Counted from the first letter of the stretch, positions 13,219-27,004 are shown. The stretch: 64,000 nt of DNA from Sipunculus nudus (GCA_026874595.1 CM049309.1:30321033-30385032); one strand, 5' to 3'. Numbers and translations: made by a program. The notes: generated by a model from the letters alone, not told the origin.

Positions 13219-14725
13219 GCGACAAATTTGACAAGATATTTACAGAAGCCTTTAAATGTCTTCCTCCCGTCTTCGAGGACAAGCAAAACGTAAAATAATA
13301 TTCAATAACAAAATGAGAAGAAAAGCTTTTCAGAATAAGACTTTTAGCTACATATAACATTATTGTATAGCATGTGGTTTCGTTACGGTAATTTATTTGT
13401 GAAAGAAATGTTTAAATGTTAATTGGTACGTAGGACATGTGACAACAGCATATTGAATTCGAGCACGCGCGCTATAGAATATACGAATTCATCATTTTCT
13501 CAGGAGTTTTAACTTCTTTGAAATTAACAAAAATGGTCTGGTACTCCATGGTACCATCTCAACATATTACAACTACCTACCAGCCAAAGGATTCGTAATT
13601 CAAAAGGAGCTTTTTATTGTTCTGTAAATATAAAGTTGTTAGCATCTTTTGTTACGCCCTCATCTCTCATGACTATATATTACTGACATGGTCTAATTGC
13701 TGAATGGTTTATCACTTTCATCTGCTACTCGAGCCCGTTTTATTTGTTTTAAAAGAGAAGTCTGGTATAAAACAAATTATGTGACAAAATGATATAAGTT
13801 TAAAAGTAAATACTGACACGAAAGCGGGTGATTCTTTTCATTCAGCCCTAGTTTGAGTGAAGTGAGGGTAGCTCTGTGTGAAGACCTGGTAAAGATGACA
13901 AATTTTATGGTCCACGTGTATACAGCTGCTGTCCAAGACGAATAAACGTCAAAAGTTTGAAGCTGTGACATCCCCTAAAATGGGATCATTGACAAAACCG
14001 GCGGTCGATATGATCCTTTGAGAAAATCAGGATATAAACATAATACATTTAATACAGTCCTTATAAATGACTATAATTAATTAGTTCTTCTGGCCGCTTA
14101 TTACATCATCAATACCAGGAAGGTATGCAAATAAGTTGAAAAGAACATGAGTGTCGTCACTGTAACCGTGGTTACCTATTCGGGTACATGTGTACTCCTG
14201 TTTCTTTGTTACCTAACCAGCGCTCGTAGGAGTAAAAGCGACGATTAAATCAACATTTGATGGCCAATTAACTTAATGTTAAATGCAAATTTGGCGTCAA
14301 CTCGTAGTGATTGTTCATTTTTCGGGGATTAAAACGGCGGTAAATAATGAGATCATATTCACAAGGACAACGTCAAATTCAATACCGGCTGATGCCGGTG
14401 TATACATCTTATGTAAAAAAAACCCTGTGTAATTAAAAAACCCAAGGCTAAGATTCTTGTTTATAAAAGTAAAACCCTCGTTCAATTTTCAAACAAAAGT
14501 CAACCTGAATACGCGATTGGTTTCCGCGTCTTCAAATAATATTTTCTGATATATCGACGATGTAAAGCGGACTGACAGAGTGTAAATGGTCTATCGTTCT
14601 GTTAATGTTGACAGAAATTAATCGAAACGGAGTCGTATAAACGTGTAAAAGTGGCAGGCCTACTAAAATGCATACTTCCGCCACTTGAGCCCAGTCCCTT
14701 CCGTGGTCACATGAGACAGGTTCGA

Positions 14726-14728
<3 letters not shown>

Positions 14729-14811
<83 letters not shown>
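14729..14811. repeat. (TA)n microsatellite
   Basis: Pure TA, about 83 bp, in intron 1. Confidence 0.97.
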
Positions 14812-14814
<3 letters not shown>

Positions 14815-17800
14815 GCTGACTGTTAGGGCGTACACTCCGCCGACTGTTTAGATAACAGGTGTTTTCGTCATCGACTTGATCCCTTAACCAGATGTTTCTC
14901 ATTGATTAGCTTTATTTGCCATTGCCCCGCGTGTCAAAAGCCTTGTGTAAGTCAATGTCGCGTGCTGCATGTACGGCAGCGGGTTCAATTAAATGTCAGG
15001 ATTCGTTGATGTTTAAGTGAACTTCCAGACTTCCCTACCGTGTATCTGTTAAAGATACTTTAAAGAATGGCCCCAGTATATACATAAATGTTCACAACAT
15101 TATATGCTAAACAAGGTCAAGATTGGTAGCTGAGGATTCAGGCATGGCCTTTCAGTCGACCTTGATTAAAGTTTACATGTCTTTTTTATTCATATAGAAA
15201 AGTGTTAACAAGTGAACCATGCAGTCAGAATATTAACGCAGACATAACCTTTAATTACGCGCCCGTGTACACTTTTTAGTTTGTCACCGACTTTGAAAAC
15301 CTGTATAAAAATGCACCACCGTCTTCAAAATCACCAGTTTTTTTATTTCCAAGACACTTAAGTGCAAAGTTATTTAAGAGGGCATTCAGCTGCAAGGGGG
15401 CGACCTACGAGATTGGCATCGGCATTTTTGTTCATAAATACCTATAAGGATACCAAATTAAATTGTCCTTCTTAACAAGTCTGACGTGATTCCTTCATAA
15501 TGATATTGATAAAAGGAGAGAAGATTACCAAGAATACAGAAAACACAAGATCTCTGTGGTACTCTAGAATTTGATGACACGTCCATTGTTCATAGAATGT
15601 ATCGGTGGATACGGACCTTTATCTATACTGTACACCACTTTATCATGTATATGAAAATATGAAATCCGTAAATAATGAAATCCGTAAGAAATGAAATCCG
15701 TATCCCTATCGTGCGTTTGGTTTGAAGACGAAACTATTGCATGATCTGATCCAAAATTGAACAGTCTTGTCAGGGTTGTCTTGATGGCACACACCTACAT
15801 AATTGGTGGACAGACAGCAATCATGGATACAGTATACATATACAGACAGAAGGCTGACATTTTGGACACCTGGGCGCTTTGGTGGACGCACCCTAGTAGA
15901 TTGTAAAATCGACTTAGCCTGCTTTTGAAGTGTCTACGTTGGAACCAGGATAAATGGGCCAATTGAGCCTAAAATGACGCTAACAGTTGAATGTACTCCA
16001 TCATTATAAACTTTAAAGATTACGATATTTCTCCGCCTGCATAAAATAATGAAGTACATCCTCCATCCATGCCCGATGCCGCCTGGCGGCCATGACGGTC
16101 GTCATTTCCTAGTTGTCACATGAAATATTGCATTTTTACAAATGCTGTTCACTATTACCTGTCAAGGAAATTACCTAGATTAGATTTGCACATTTAGCGT
16201 TGCGTACAGATGTGTACTTCATATAAAAACGGGATTGGTTGGAGGTCGAGGGAACGTACGATATTATCAAATAACACACGTTGCTAAACATCCACTATAA
16301 TGATAAAAATAAAATGAATTCAATGTCCCGCTCACATTACAAAATCTTCTGGCCATACAATCCGATAATGGCTAAGACGGCAAATTCCTTCGCACATTCT
16401 TGTGTGTCCATTTCTCTCGTGACTTACTGTTGCTCGCTGTTTTACTGAAACTTGTGGCATGGAATGTTTACATCAGATATATAAACACACGATTGAGCCA
16501 ATGGAATGTTGTGCGGATGCTGACGATTTTACTGAGCAATCTTGCCTTGGGATGTAGATTAATAATAGATACACCACAGTTATTCTTGTATTAGGTGTAC
16601 AGTACGATTTTTCAGGACTCTTTAAGTATGTAAAAAACATGTGGAACTGCTTTCGTTTTGTTAAGCTTTCGGTGATTAATGTATGATTAATGTAATGATT
16701 TTTCTGGTCCTCGAGATTTGTCCTAACGTCAACCTAACCACTCTTTAATTACCTATATAAATGCATGAACTTTTACTGATGAACAGAAAGGAATATACCG
16801 CATGGTTGTAGTACCATTCTGCCTGTTTCCTTTACTCACCTCATTGTTTTGTAGTCTCAACGTTTCCTGTGTTTTAATTGCAGTTTACACTTTTGTTGTG
16901 TATTTATTTTGTTGTAAATATAACGCCATGTGTGTATGCAGACAAGGAAGTTGTTTGCTTGTTGGTGACCGTTCTTGATCTTATCTCTGGGAGGTATGCG
17001 CATGTTGGCGATCTTTGTTTTTGGTGTTTTAAGTTTAAAACATAGGCTTATAGATGACCGGAAATTGATCATGGACAGTTTGCGCTATCAGAGTTGTCCC
17101 CGTGTTCATCTCATTTTCTTCAGCAAGCCGACAGTCTCAAACTGCGTTTTATTGTATAACCGAAAAATTGTAAAATTTTAGCCTTCATATCTTCAGTAAA
17201 GATTTGAATATATAGTAATTCAGGAATCCTGGCTTTCAGACCTGTTTTTCATGGCAAAAACAAAAATAAATACAATCAGTGACCGAAAGTAAAGCTGATT
17301 TGGCTGCATATCAGACGGAGAAACGAATGGTTTTTGAATTCATTGAAACGATCCATTGTTTTTCTTATACATGAATGTACAGTTTAAGGAAATCTCCTTT
17401 GCTGTACACGGTTTCTATGTTTATACATTATTTTTGTTGAAAAAGGATTGGTTTTATACCTGTGTAGAAGCGTTTCCTGTATAGGGAGCAAATATACCGG
17501 CCTTACAGAGCGACTGCCACGTGCTAGTAGAGTACGTGCATGTGATAAATTTCCTGAAAGGAATATTTGACATCCGGGCACCGTTTTGTGTGGCTTAGAA
17601 TAATTTTTGAACGCTTTTACTCTCAGGTCCGTGAATCACTCTCTAAAAACGGGGGTTTGTCGCAAATATTTTAAACTTTTCCCAGGTACGATGGGTTATT
17701 TGTCATGAAATCTTATGTTTTTAACAAGGGGTATTAAAGTAAGCAAAGTAAGCAGGTTTAATCTTGGAACACATGGGCAAGGCTTAAGCTTTTTAAACGA

Positions 17801-18724
17801 CGTCATTTAGGAATTATACAAATTCGGTATTGTAACGATAAGGCCATCTTCTGGACAATTAATCCACTAACACCAACTTAGAATACCGTTTTTTCAATCT
17901 GAAATAATTGATAATTGTTCATGGCTCTATACAGCACTTGGTCGGCCAGTTTGGCTCATTTTTTTTTTTTTGGTTTAAAAATAAAACATGTAAATGTAGG
18001 TGTCGCGAGGGTACCGGGATGTTAGGAAGCAGGTTGTGATGACGTCAACTGACCCTAGCCTCTATTTGCCGACACTATTCATGAGCAAATCGCATGACCA
18101 CAACACAGGTCGTCTGATACGTCTGTGATTGCTGGGTGAACCACGCACTGACACAGGTCGACCTCTGCCCCGTACCTCCCGCTTTGTGTACTCAGGTCAC
18201 CGCAGTGTCGTTTTCTCTCGTCACAGTGTCTTGAACCTGGTTCTCAACTGGTTTATGAAAAGACTTCGACTGATTGTTTCAATGAATACTCAAATTACAC
18301 GTTTCAATTACTCGTTTGATAGCTCCTTTTACCATTTAAAATTTTGTTTGTCAGCTTTGACAGTATGTTTGTAACAGTCTTAAACATGCAAGACCTGAAA
18401 AAATTTTGCTAGGCAGAAGTTTAGCTATATATGTTAATAATTACTGCCTTCGATTAATATCTCGAAAATAAATTAACCATATGTGTGATGTACTCTTTCA
18501 ATGGACTGAAATGTTGAAAAGGTACTTTAAATGGTGAAGCCGGGAAAGATATCAACACGAAAACAAGGGAAAAGTACTATAGGCCTTGCAGATCTGAAAA
18601 TTCTTCTTTTTAACAACACTTAATTTGAAAAAAATGTACCTTAATATATCTTTGAGCCATTCCACACTCATGCAATATTTAACATAACAAGTTTAAGGTG
18701 AACCAAGGTGCAAAGGCTGTGTAA
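14812..18724. other. Intron 1 segment, no feature recognised
   Basis: Mostly non-repetitive AT-rich sequence. The compact GCCGCCTGGCGGC palindrome at about 16079-16091 is the only local structure I noted. Confidence 0.4.
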
Positions 18725-18836
18725 ACAGTTCTATACAGCTGTATGACCGTGTACAGTTCTATACAGCTGTATGATCGTGTACAGTTCTATACAGCTGTAT
18801 GACCGTGTACAGTTCTATACAGCTGTATGACCGTGT
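18725..18836 (+). repeat. 28 bp tandem repeat, 4 copies
   Basis: Four nearly perfect copies of a 28 bp unit, ACAGTTCTATACAGCTGTAT plus GACCGTGT. The unit includes the palindrome ATACAGCTGTAT. Only one base differs between copies (GACC/GATC), so it is young. Confidence 0.95.
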
Positions 18837-19814
18837 ACTTTCAATTCCGACACTGGATCATATTTATGTGTTATTCCTGCATGAGACGTAAGAGTATCGA
18901 ATCATTTAGCAGATTAAGGCGTACTTGTATAAACATGTGAATAAAACAAAGGCGAAAAGCAGCTTTACATTGTTAAAATACTTTGCATTGATTTTTTAAT
19001 TATAGCTATACTCTGTTATAACGGAAAGCGGCAATGGATGGAAAACAATTTCACCTCCGTTACCTTGAGATGTGTTTCACATGATTGTGAAGCAGAGTTC
19101 ACACGTCCCTGCGTGAACAGTAACTGTGCTATCTGCCTCTTTAAGTTTTGGTGAGACAGCGTAACATTTTGTTTAGCAGGTTTTTACTTATCATACCGCC
19201 ATTGTAACAGACAAATTCGTGTTTCGCCTGCATATGTTAATTCTGATGTTGCTTTTACAGGCACATTGAGGTTTTGGTTGTTTAGCTATTGGTTTTCAAG
19301 TTTGCACTTGCATATCAACATTGATTATGTACTATTTAAATTTTAGTGAACGGGCATACCCAACATTTGTAAATCATGAAGAGGGTCAGGATTATAACAC
19401 GATCTGAATTGTTTACAGGGTATACCTAATTACACACCATGTATTCTCCCAACCAGTCACTATTTCATCAACAGTCAGGTCAATTGATCTGACTGCATAC
19501 CCCCACTAAACTGACAAATGACTGTACACTATTTTGCCAGGGTACTTGGAACCTATTTCACTACAGTTTTAAGGTGCGCCAGGAGGTTATTATATATCTT
19601 CTTGCGTCGCACTTCGGTGATTATCCACTGCTAGAGTAACTTCAATAAAATTAGATACAGATACAGTCGGCTACCCCGGTCAGCGTTCTGTAGTGATGAG
19701 GCCCTCGTGTTCAGATCTAAGCCACGCCCCTCCCGACCCAGTGATTCAGCAGAGAAATATGTACATTTGTGACGTGATTAAAATATGCATGTCTGTACGG
19801 TGTGTATGTACGGA

Positions 19815-19900
19815 AAAGAATAATGATAATAATGGTGATAATAATAATGGTGATAATGATAATAATAATATTAATAATAATTATTATTATTATTTCATAT
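19815..19900. repeat. (ATAATA/GGTGAT)n trinucleotide-type repeat
   Basis: AATAATGATAATAATGGTGA and similar, then TAATAATAATTATTATTATT, which is a foldback. Asn/Tyr-rich frames on either strand are artefacts. Confidence 0.85.
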
Positions 19901-21388
19901 AAAGAATGATAATTGTTATCATTTAATTCTGCAACCAAAGGTTCTTTTTATTAAAATGCATATACTAGCGAATGTAATCGGAAGTAAACAATATAGTCAG
20001 TAGAACATGCATGAAAGACCACCTGTCTTATAAGACCAACTGCCTTTTATTAAAGTCACCTTTGAGTGAACTGAAAACACTCCCCTTGGTTATAACACAA
20101 ATATCTAATAATAACACCTGTGAATTAAGCACACTTTTGGCCAGTCCCACGGGTGCATGGTCTAACTAAACAAGCTCCTCTGTACATAAATAATATGTAC
20201 ATAAGAAACATGACCATGCATATTAATTATTAAATGTTTAGGGGAGTTCAACCGTAACTATTTTTAGTGTAGGCATCATGCGTCTAACCGTTCATATAGT
20301 ACAAAGCATTGATTTTCTTAACTTTATTTTATTTAACCCCCCCCCCCCCCCGCATCTGACCATGGTATTTGCAAGTGATTCAGACTTTTTAGCTTGATCA
20401 TATACTAGTATACTATTAATTCCTGACTCGAACATCTTTTTTTGTGATACTGATTTTACTGTTAAAAGGTAGAATAACTACGAACATGGATTAAACAGTA
20501 AAAGCAGGTGTGCGCAAATATTCCTACTTGTAACTCTAGTAGTTAGTTGTGTAAAGATCAATTTGACATGGAACAAAAACTTAGGCCATGGGATTAGGTA
20601 TGTGTCCAGAATAACGCTAAAAAATCAATAATTATTAAAATTATAATATATAATATTAATATATAATATTAAGATATGTCAAGTGAATCTACATACTGAA
20701 AAGTGATGCGAACATCATCAAACATAAACAAACTGAATCTTTCTAGTGTTTTAGTGGACTGACAACAATTTAATATGTAGACTTTTTACTTATTTGGTGC
20801 GTTTCGGGAATGCCTAGATACGTGAACTGTTGGTGCCATGCAATATAAATTGCTTTCATTAAAATGAGATAGCATTTGTCTCGCTCGATACTAACCACGA
20901 CCCGGATATATAAATACGATCTTTTACGGCTTTATAATAACGTCGTTACTTTATAGCACAAAGGCCCCAGAGCTCTCTCCATGGACGAGACAGGTTGGCT
21001 CGGACCAGGCAGCCTTTTATTCATTACCAAAGTGAAATGTACACAGAGGAGGACCTTACTAAACCACGTGACCACGGTCAACTTGACCCGGGTTATGACA
21101 CCGTGTGTTTTGGGAGTCCTGGGTCACCACTGGCCGAGCTGGGTAAACCTGTTACCTAGGAGTCACGGAACATTGACCCTGACACGACCTTGTCTCAACA
21201 CCACCATTTTCCTTTTCATGTTTCATGTCAACATTAAAGTTTTCCTGTGAATTAAACTAAGTAAGTGCTATTTACCAGGACTACAAAGATCGTCATAACA
21301 TAAAACATGGAATGGTATCCTAGATTGACCTTGCCATGCAAAGCAGATCACATGAAACAAGAGTTTTGCGGACATTAAATGAGTTCTT

Positions 21389-21390
<2 letters not shown>

Positions 21391-21463
<73 letters not shown>
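21391..21463. repeat. (AT)n microsatellite
   Basis: Pure AT, about 73 bp. It abuts the dispersed repeat with TGGTGGCGCCAC at 21466. Confidence 0.97.
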
Positions 21464-21468
<5 letters not shown>

Positions 21469-21880
21469 GTGGCGCCACTTTCAACCATTTTTGCACAGCG
21501 TCCATCTGTTCGCCTGCCTTGGGTTAAAATCACTCCTACCTCCGCAGTGGTGTGACTTCTTGTGTATATGGTGGTATACATGTCGGATAGATTTCTCGTT
21601 TATGTGACAGGTAGCGCCACCTACAATCATGTTTCTGCTGAAGACATCCATGCTAATATCTCAGGACCGGTTCGAAATATCGGCCTGAAATTTTACATGT
21701 GTATACATCTTACATAGCTATGTATCATACACAAATACTGGTGGCCTCACCTGCAACCTGTTTTGCATGGTGTCCATTTGTTCATCTGCATAGGGTAAAA
21801 ATCACTCATATCTCAGCAGTGGTTTGACTTATCCATCTGAAATTTTTCATATGTTTACATCTTGGATAGCTTCCATGTAA
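21464..21880 (+). repeat. Two tandem units of the TGGTGGC-CACC dispersed repeat (about 273 bp)
   Basis: ACTGGTGGCGCCACTTTCAA at 21466 and ACTGGTGGCCTCACCTGCAA at 21739, each followed by a TTTTGCA...GTCCAT-TGTTC block, then AAAATCACTC and CAGTGGT. The phrase GTAGCGCCACCTACAATC lies between them. It matches the array at 4860-6250 in landmark sequence. Confidence 0.65.
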
Positions 21881-22048
21881 CGTGGCAGACATCAATGCTA
21901 ATATGCAACACATCTAACTCATTTTCCCTTATCACCCAATTCATGCCTCACTCCACCCGTACCACTCTTTTGATTTCGGCGGATACACGTAGTCGCTTGT
22001 CGACTACCCGTATTCTAGTTATGTATTATATTCTGCATACACCGCAGG

Positions 22049-22173
22049 GGTCCTTACAGTAGACTCTTGTCCTTACAGTAGACTCAGTCCTAACAGTAGA
22101 CTCTGTCCTTACAGTAGACTCTGTCCTTACAGTAGACTCTGTCCTTACAGTAGACTCTGTCCTTACAGTAGAG
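22049..22173 (+). repeat. 18 bp minisatellite, 7 copies
   Basis: Seven copies of GTCCTTACAGTAGACTCT with few changes, about 125 bp, in intron 1. Each copy contains TTACAGTAG. Confidence 0.9.
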
Positions 22174-23390
22174 CGCGGCTGTGGTACAGCTTGTACGATG
22201 AACCGTAACGACCACCCATAGTCCTTCTAAAGGAATCCGTGTATTTTGGAATTAATTAAAGAGAGACATATGAGATATACATGTGTACCTCCTGCAACTG
22301 ATATTTGACCATCAGTTGACCTTTTGGATGTACATAAACATGTCTATGTGTTGTGCCTTCTCAACGTAATCCGGCCATCCAGTTTGACCTTTCTGTACAC
22401 TAATTAGTTCTTTACTAAAGAATTAGACAACGTTATCTCGCCAACTTTGGAGCATTGGAACGTATATAAATCAGGAGAGCGATTTGTTATTGATAAATGA
22501 AAAACTAAATTGCGAACTAGCAGCTCCTGTATTCTCTGATAAAAAGTTTACCATATAACAAGGGATTCTAGGTTGCTCGATTTCGATTCTGGTTTGGTCC
22601 TTTCGCGATTCGTAAAAGGCTGCATTTTAAGTAGAAAAATATAACAAAACATGTTTGACGAACTTGGTCAAGACACAAGTATAAAGATCGCTCCTCACGC
22701 AGCGGTTATACGAAGGAGACCCGGAACGAGGTCAGGAGGGAAGTAATGAGAGATTAAGAAGATACAACATTGGGACTTAGAATTTTATATTAGGTGGTAG
22801 ACTGTGGTAGTAAACTAGTGTGGAATAATGACTACAGGTTACTTGGGATCGATAGAGGCCACATTTGTTCCGTTATAACCTGTCAATATGTCTCACGGGC
22901 AGATTTGTAGATGAAACCTGACCTGTATGAAAACCAAGAGGATTAGAAACAAATCAATAAATGACCGAGTCTGTGCATTAATCAGCGGCAGCAAAAGCCT
23001 AGATGTCCGTGGTAGTGAGAAATTACACTATATAATTTTACGATGCTTCCCGAGCACAGTGTCCATAATATGTTACCCATCCTCTCATATTCTAAAATTA
23101 TACTTTGACATTAATTTTCTTAACTGGCACAGATAACTTGTACATGGACCCAGGTCCTTCTATATGTCTTAAGAAACCTCGAGAAGTCTAAAAAACAGTC
23201 CATCAACTCAAAGAGACCTAAAAATTAGACAGATTAAGAGAGGTTCCAACTATAGGACATGAATCATTTATACAAAATGAGGGAGGTGCCACTTTGGCGA
23301 GCAGTTCTTGATAAAGGGCTGTCATCAGAGATATGTGATGTGACACACATGGTTTGTTTGCCAGCAGATTTTGTTTCCTACATGGCTGGT

Positions 23391-24203
23391 TGGTTGTCCG
23401 GCCGGCATGTCTATCACCTCGAACATGTTTTACTTCGTGGTCGATTGTCCGGCCGGCATGTCTATCACCTCAGGCATGTTTCACTTCGTGGTCGGTTGTC
23501 CAGCTGACTTGCCTATCACCTCGAACATGTTTTACCACGAAGTTGGTTGTCCAACCGGCATGTCTATCACCTCGAACATGTTTTACTTCGTGGTCGATTG
23601 TCCGGCCGGCATGTCTATCACCTCAGGCATGTTTCACTTCGTGGTCGGTTGTCCAGCTGACTTGCCTATCACCTCGAACATGTTTTACCACGAAGTTGGT
23701 TGTCCAACCGGCATGTCTATCACCTCGAACATGTTTTACTTCGTGGTCGATTGTCCGGCCGGCATGTCTATCACCTCGGGCATGTTTCACTACGTGGTCG
23801 GTTGTCCAGCTGACTTGCCTATCACCTCGAACATGTTTTACCACGAAGTTGGTTGTCCAACCGGCATGTCTATCACCTCAGATATGTTTTACTTCGTGGT
23901 CGATTGTCCGGCCGGCATGTCTATCACCACGGATATGTTTTACCAGGTGGTCAGTTGTCTGGCAGCATATCTTTAACCTCGGACATGTTTGACCATGTGG
24001 TCGGTTGTCACGCGGGCATGTCTATAACCTCAGGCATGTTTTACCACGTGGTCGGTTGTACAGCTGACTTGCCTTTCACCTCGAACATGTTTTATCACAT
24101 GGTTGGTTGTCCGACCGGCATGTCTATCACCTCGGGCATGTTTTACCACGTGGTTGGTTGTCCGGTCGACTTGTCTATCACCTCAGACATGTTTTACCAC
24201 GTG
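23391..24203 (+). repeat. 51 bp minisatellite with a 153 bp higher-order repeat
   Basis: About 16 copies of a 51 bp (17-codon) unit of the form TTGTCCGGCCGGCATG, then TCTATCACCTC, then ACATGTTTTAC, then CGTGGTCGG. From 23394 to about 23900 the copies cycle in an A-B-C order, giving a 153 bp higher-order unit repeated just over three times. The right part (after about 23940) is more diverged. As 51 is a multiple of 3, the array keeps two overlapping + strand frames open for 201-212 codons (about 23354-23992) without introns or a known domain. I treat them as repeat artefacts. Confidence 0.9.
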
Positions 24204-25237
24204 ATTCCTCATTCGGGTACAGAGAAAAGTGAAAGCCTGACGGATGTGGAGATGGCGTGATGTGTGGAGGTTATTAGCCGGTAACCACGGCAGCTATAAC
24301 ATTGACTCGCTAACACTTACTCTCTGACCGTGCGTGACTGAGCCAACAGACACCCATGTAACCATGGCGATTGTTATAATACCGTGTGTGGCCTTGAACA
24401 CGGGGATCCTGCTCCCTCTCGGTACAAAACTTAATATGGCAACATGCTTCCTATCAAAACATAAGCAAATGTTTAACATAATTGAACAGGGGCGTAGCCA
24501 GGGGTTTGCAGGGCCTCCCCCTGAATTTGCCTGCAACATTGGTAGAGTTTTCTCTGAATTCCGTAAACTTAATATCTGCAGGTGAAAATTTCATATTGTG
24601 TGATTCAAGTAAATACCATAACATGCAATAAATGGGTCACATCAAGTAAGAATATTGTATTCTTTCGTTTGTAGCATGTCATATAAAAAGATATTCTTTC
24701 TGTACCCGGGAAATTATTTTTGAATTACTCAGGGGACAACTATGTAACTGGAATTACTGAATCATGCATTCAACAAATGTAATTATTGAGTTAATTATTT
24801 GGAATTATTGACGCTTTTTCGTCCATGATGCATAATTTGTTTTAATATTATGTATATAAGGAGGATGGCTCATCATGGATTTACATTGTTTTGACTAAGT
24901 GCTCACTTTCGTCCATTCTGCATTTTGCTGGCAAAAGCTTAAATTGTCCGTATTCTCAGATTGTTTTTTTTAACCGCTAACATGCCGTTCTATTTAAATG
25001 TGTATCAAATATTAGGATAATGTGACATTTGGTAATTTGTATTAGACTGTGTGTTCTTGTCAGGTTTGGTTACTATGACCAGATTGTAAGGCGCCCGGTG
25101 ATGAGTGACTGAGACTGCAGGTTCCGTGGATCGTAAACTGCTTTCTCCTCTTAACTATGTAACTTTTGGTCAAAGATTTTACTTTCTGATATGTACACAT
25201 AGTCTCCGCGAGATTGTGAATGCTCTGAACGCTCTCT

Positions 25238-25239
<2 letters not shown>

Positions 25240-25315
<76 letters not shown>
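25240..25315. repeat. (GA)n microsatellite
   Basis: Pure GA, about 76 bp, preceded by CTCTCTCT so the left end can fold back. It produces Arg-Glu or Ser-Leu frames without coding meaning. Confidence 0.97.
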
Positions 25316-25318
<3 letters not shown>

Positions 25319-25609
25319 GTCTCCTTTGTTCACCATGGAACACTCAACCAACATTTTTTAAGATGGTAAAGTATACATACATTATCATTTGTAATTTTTT
25401 TTTTGTTCAGGAAAAAAAAAGAAACTTCTGCTGCGGCGGATCGAGGATTGTTTCAGAGTTTTAAAATTGGCAACTTAAACTCTCAGCATATGATTTAGCC
25501 AACTAAATCTCCCAGCATATAATTTGTTCAACCGAAGATAAACCACCTGTACTTCACAATAATTCAATGATACAGTGTACAGAGTTACCGCCTTTGTAAC
25601 GTCTTGTGA

Positions 25610-26448
25610 TCTTTTTTTATGCCCCCGCCACAAAGTGGCCGGGGCATATAGTTTTACCCATGTCCGTCATTCCGTCATTCCGAAATCAAACAGTTGTACG
25701 AACTTTTTTTCGCAATGCCTTCAGATATATTGGCCTGATTTTTGGCGTGTGGGCAGATAATGACCAGTTACAGATCGAGTTCGCGTTTCGTCCTGGTTGA
25801 CCTACTTTTGACCGTTTGACGGCTCCTGAACATAGAAAATTTCATGAAAAATAGAAATTTTCATGAAAAATGCAAATGTACAGACCTTTTTTTCGCAGTG
25901 CCTGCAGATACTGGCCTGGTTTTTGGTGTGTGGGCAGATAATGACCAGTTACAGATCGAGTTCGTATTTTGTCCCAGCTGACCTACTTTTGACCGTTTGA
26001 CTGCTCCTGACCATTGAAAATTTTATGAAAAATAGAAATTTGCATGACAAGTGCACATGTACGGAATTTTTTTTCGTAATGCCTGCAGATACGGGCCTGA
26101 TTTTTTATCTGTGGGCGCATAATAAACATTTATAGATCGAGTTCGCGTTTCGTCCCAGTTGACCTATTTTTGACCATATGACAGATCCTGAACATAGAAA
26201 ATTTCATGAAAAATAATTTAAAAAAAATGCACATGTATGGACTTTTTTCACAATGCCTGAATATACTGGCCTGATTTTTGGTGTGTTGCTTGATAATGAC
26301 CCGTTACAGATCGAGTTTGCATTTTGCCCTTGTTGACCGACTTTTGACCATATGACAGCTCCTGAACTTAAATTTTTTTTTTCGAAATTTAACAAACATT
26401 TCTAATTTGCTCCAGGCGGGGGCATTAGTGTCCTTCCGACACATCTAG
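25610..26448 (+). mobile_element. Non-autonomous Helitron/Helentron-like (HINE-type) element
   Basis: The element lies between A and T, starts TC, and ends CTAG, the Helitron signature. A hairpin GTGTC-CTTCC-GACAC stands two bases before CTAG. The 5' end carries ATGCCCCCGCC (25619), which with AAAGTGGCCGGGGCAT forms a hairpin, and its complement GGCGGGGGCAT recurs near the 3' end (26415-26425). Between the ends are four tandem units of about 182 bp, each beginning near GTAC-GAACTTTTTTTCG (25695, 25877, 26059, 26237). No protein is encoded. Central tandem repeats with such ends are typical of HINE/DINE-type elements, described in bivalves among others. Confidence 0.65.
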
Positions 26449-27004
26449 TTTTTAGGGGAAGCCGTTTGTAATTGTCTAAGTCACATAAATTATGCACAAT
26501 TTGACGCACGATTTAGAATAACAAGTAAAGAAATATTGGGGAGTTCTCAGACCTTTTTCAGAAATCAGTGCCTGAGGGCAAAATTCATTAACTTTTTTTT
26601 ATAGAATTTTGATAAACATTGAATATGATAATAACGATTGTTTTGCTAAATAGGTAATTCCTAACAAAACGAAATTTCATGACAGAAATGTTCTAGCGGC
26701 TGGAGCTCAAATTTGTTAAAACTCTTCTGGAATCCAAATAAAAATGCCGCAGAACATAATGGCGCACTTGGTTCAGATTGACGCGCGCGGTGCCTGAGAA
26801 CCGAAGCGTGTTGTTTTTGTTTTTGGCTAAAGGCCACACGTTTCAGTTTCTTCATTAGCCTCTGTCACCGTGTTAAGGTAATATTTTCCCGTTTAGACTG
26901 TTTTAAACCATGAACCACCGGTGTGATACACATGGTGGATTAACAACTGTTGATGGGACAGCTTGTTTAGCCATGCGTTATGTAGGTTACTGCGCACGGC
27001 ATGC

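Noticed and set aside
13077-13360. Open frames of Tyr-Ile repeats on both strands
   Set aside because: They are TA microsatellite read-through; the same pattern occurs at every TA run (14651, 21320, 26910).
22049-22173. CRISPR-like array
   Set aside because: The 18 bp repeats are directly tandem, without unique spacers, in an animal genome. The same applies to the other minisatellites.
24487-24545. hAT-type transposon end, CAGGGGCGTAGCC
   Set aside because: The motif fits, but no matching inverted end or 8 bp duplication was found nearby.
25105-25464. 119-codon frame with Arg-Glu repeats
   Set aside because: Caused by the GA microsatellite; no domain and no splice support.
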